From NCBI GenBank assembly GCA_000231825.2, contig JH720301.1, positions 920,874-984,873 on the forward strand: a stretch of DNA of 64,000 nucleotides, given 5' to 3'. Numbering within the stretch: the stretch's first letter is position 1; every line of letters starts with the position of its first letter. Positions 63,255 to 64,000 of the stretch are shown here, one piece after another. Under the pieces are notes generated by a model. That model saw nothing but the letters and a program-made list of their open reading frames with translations. It made no database searches and had not been told where the DNA came from. The position numbers and the translations under genes are program-made. The stretch is from Tetrahymena elliotti 4EA (taxonomy: Eukaryota; Ciliophora; Oligohymenophorea; Hymenostomatida; Tetrahymenidae).

Positions 63255-64000
63255 ATGATTCTTTCTCAAGTCCTCGACCTTATCCCTGAAGAAAGTCTTA
63301 ATTAAATCAAGACCTCAATCCTAAAGATTCTAGATGAAAAAATCAAGAATCGTTACTACATCAACAAGCATTTCTAAAATGCTATTATGAACTATTTTTT
63401 GGAAGACTATGGTTCATTTTACTTGCGTGATTAATTCGACAAGCAATCAAATAGAGAAGTTCGTCGCTACTTAACTTCACTTGCTGGTGAACGTGGTTAC
63501 AAGGGTACTAAATACATGATTATGATGAATATCTATTTTGATGTACACAAAGGATTTGATCTTATAAATGAATACCGCTAACTCCTTAAAAATGTAGCTC
63601 TCCAAGAAAATTCTTTTGACCCTGAATCACAAGAATACATCTCCCATGCATGGAAGAAGGCTTTTGGTTTGTTTGTTTTGGCTCATACTTTCGATCGCAG
63701 CTTAACATCAATTTTTGATATTTGGAACAGTCTTTTCATAGATTAAAAGATTTTCAGAAAGAGAAGACCAAATTCTAAGACTTCCTATTAAAATTCACAA
63801 AAGGGATCAAATGTGTAAAACTAATAATAAAAAGCCTCCATTAAAGAGTAGGATAATTTATATGACTAAGACTCATCTATTTCCTAAACTAATGAGAAAG
63901 ACAACAAACCAAAGCTTTTAGTTAAGTAAGAATTTGCTGACACTTCTCTCATTTCTTGCAATACTACTGTCAACAACTCAAACAAAGACAATTTAAATAA
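63255..64000 (+). CDS. Hypothetical protein, 5' complete, runs off the window
   Basis: An ATG at 63255-63257 opens 248 codons with no TGA before the window ends, so the 3' end is missing. The first ~165 residues look folded and mostly helical: MILSQVLDLIPEESLNQIKT, FLEDYGSFYLRDQFDK, VRRYLTSLAGERGYKGTKYM and FGLFVLAHTFDRSLTSIFD. The remainder is Gln/Ser/Asn/Lys-rich and disordered. Codons are C-ending biased, similar to the ribosomal-protein genes, suggesting good expression. No domain was recognised. Confidence 0.87.

Noticed and set aside
62810..63258. Reading the last LamG-like exon straight through to a TGA at 63256-63258
   Set aside because: That stop would overlap the ATG of the next gene. 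A 56-nt GT-AG intron after the VSMPE motif gives a coherent frame ending at 63112 instead.

Overview
This window is ciliate nuclear DNA, most likely Tetrahymena or a close relative (macronuclear type). It is very AT-rich. Long frames open only if TAA and TAG are read as glutamine, with TGA as the only stop; the uS10 gene, for example, ends with an in-frame TAG followed directly by TGA. Introns are GT-AG, mostly 45-110 nt, with a few of 150-1156 nt. That excludes Paramecium-like 25-nt introns and fits Tetrahymena. All gene models below were built by hand with this code. Exon joins were accepted only when GT/AG sites and reading phase agreed. No tRNA or rRNA gene was seen.

Layout. 0-8 kb: a hypothetical gene (+), a 1,211-aa low-complexity protein (-), and two small intron-containing genes (-). 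8.6-12.7 kb: an AGC kinase of the PKA catalytic type (+), a small unresolved gene (+), and ribosomal protein eL33/RPL35A (-). 13.3-16.1 kb: a WD40 protein (-) and a candidate RNA polymerase I subunit RPA43 (-). 17.3-25.6 kb: an LRR-like protein with an N-terminal dual-acylation signature (+), ribosomal protein uS10/RPS20 (+), and a TraB-like protein (+). 26-36 kb: two weak small genes (-), an acidic/Ser-rich protein with two very long introns (+), a disordered protein (+), and a 59-aa membrane protein (-). 36-43.3 kb: a 2,266-aa beta-propeller protein with dozens of NIF(Q/G/N/K) repeats, a strong nucleoporin candidate (+). 43.8-54 kb: a tight + strand run of WDR18/Ipi3-like, SEC24-like and Rxt3-domain genes. 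54.8-63.1 kb: a stretch of + strand coding-like segments that could not be fully resolved. 63.3 kb to the end: a 5'-complete, 3'-truncated hypothetical gene (+).

The genes do not form an operon. Themes are housekeeping: ribosome (eL33, uS10) and ribosome assembly or rRNA synthesis (WDR18-like, RPA43-like), COPII transport (SEC24), chromatin (Rxt3), nuclear pore (NIF-repeat protein) and signalling (PKA). The features of most interest are the NIF-repeat propeller protein, the 54.8-63.1 kb block, and the gene with introns of 1,156 and 861 nt. Because random AT-rich DNA with one stop codon stays open for long stretches, short or intron-dependent models carry low confidence.
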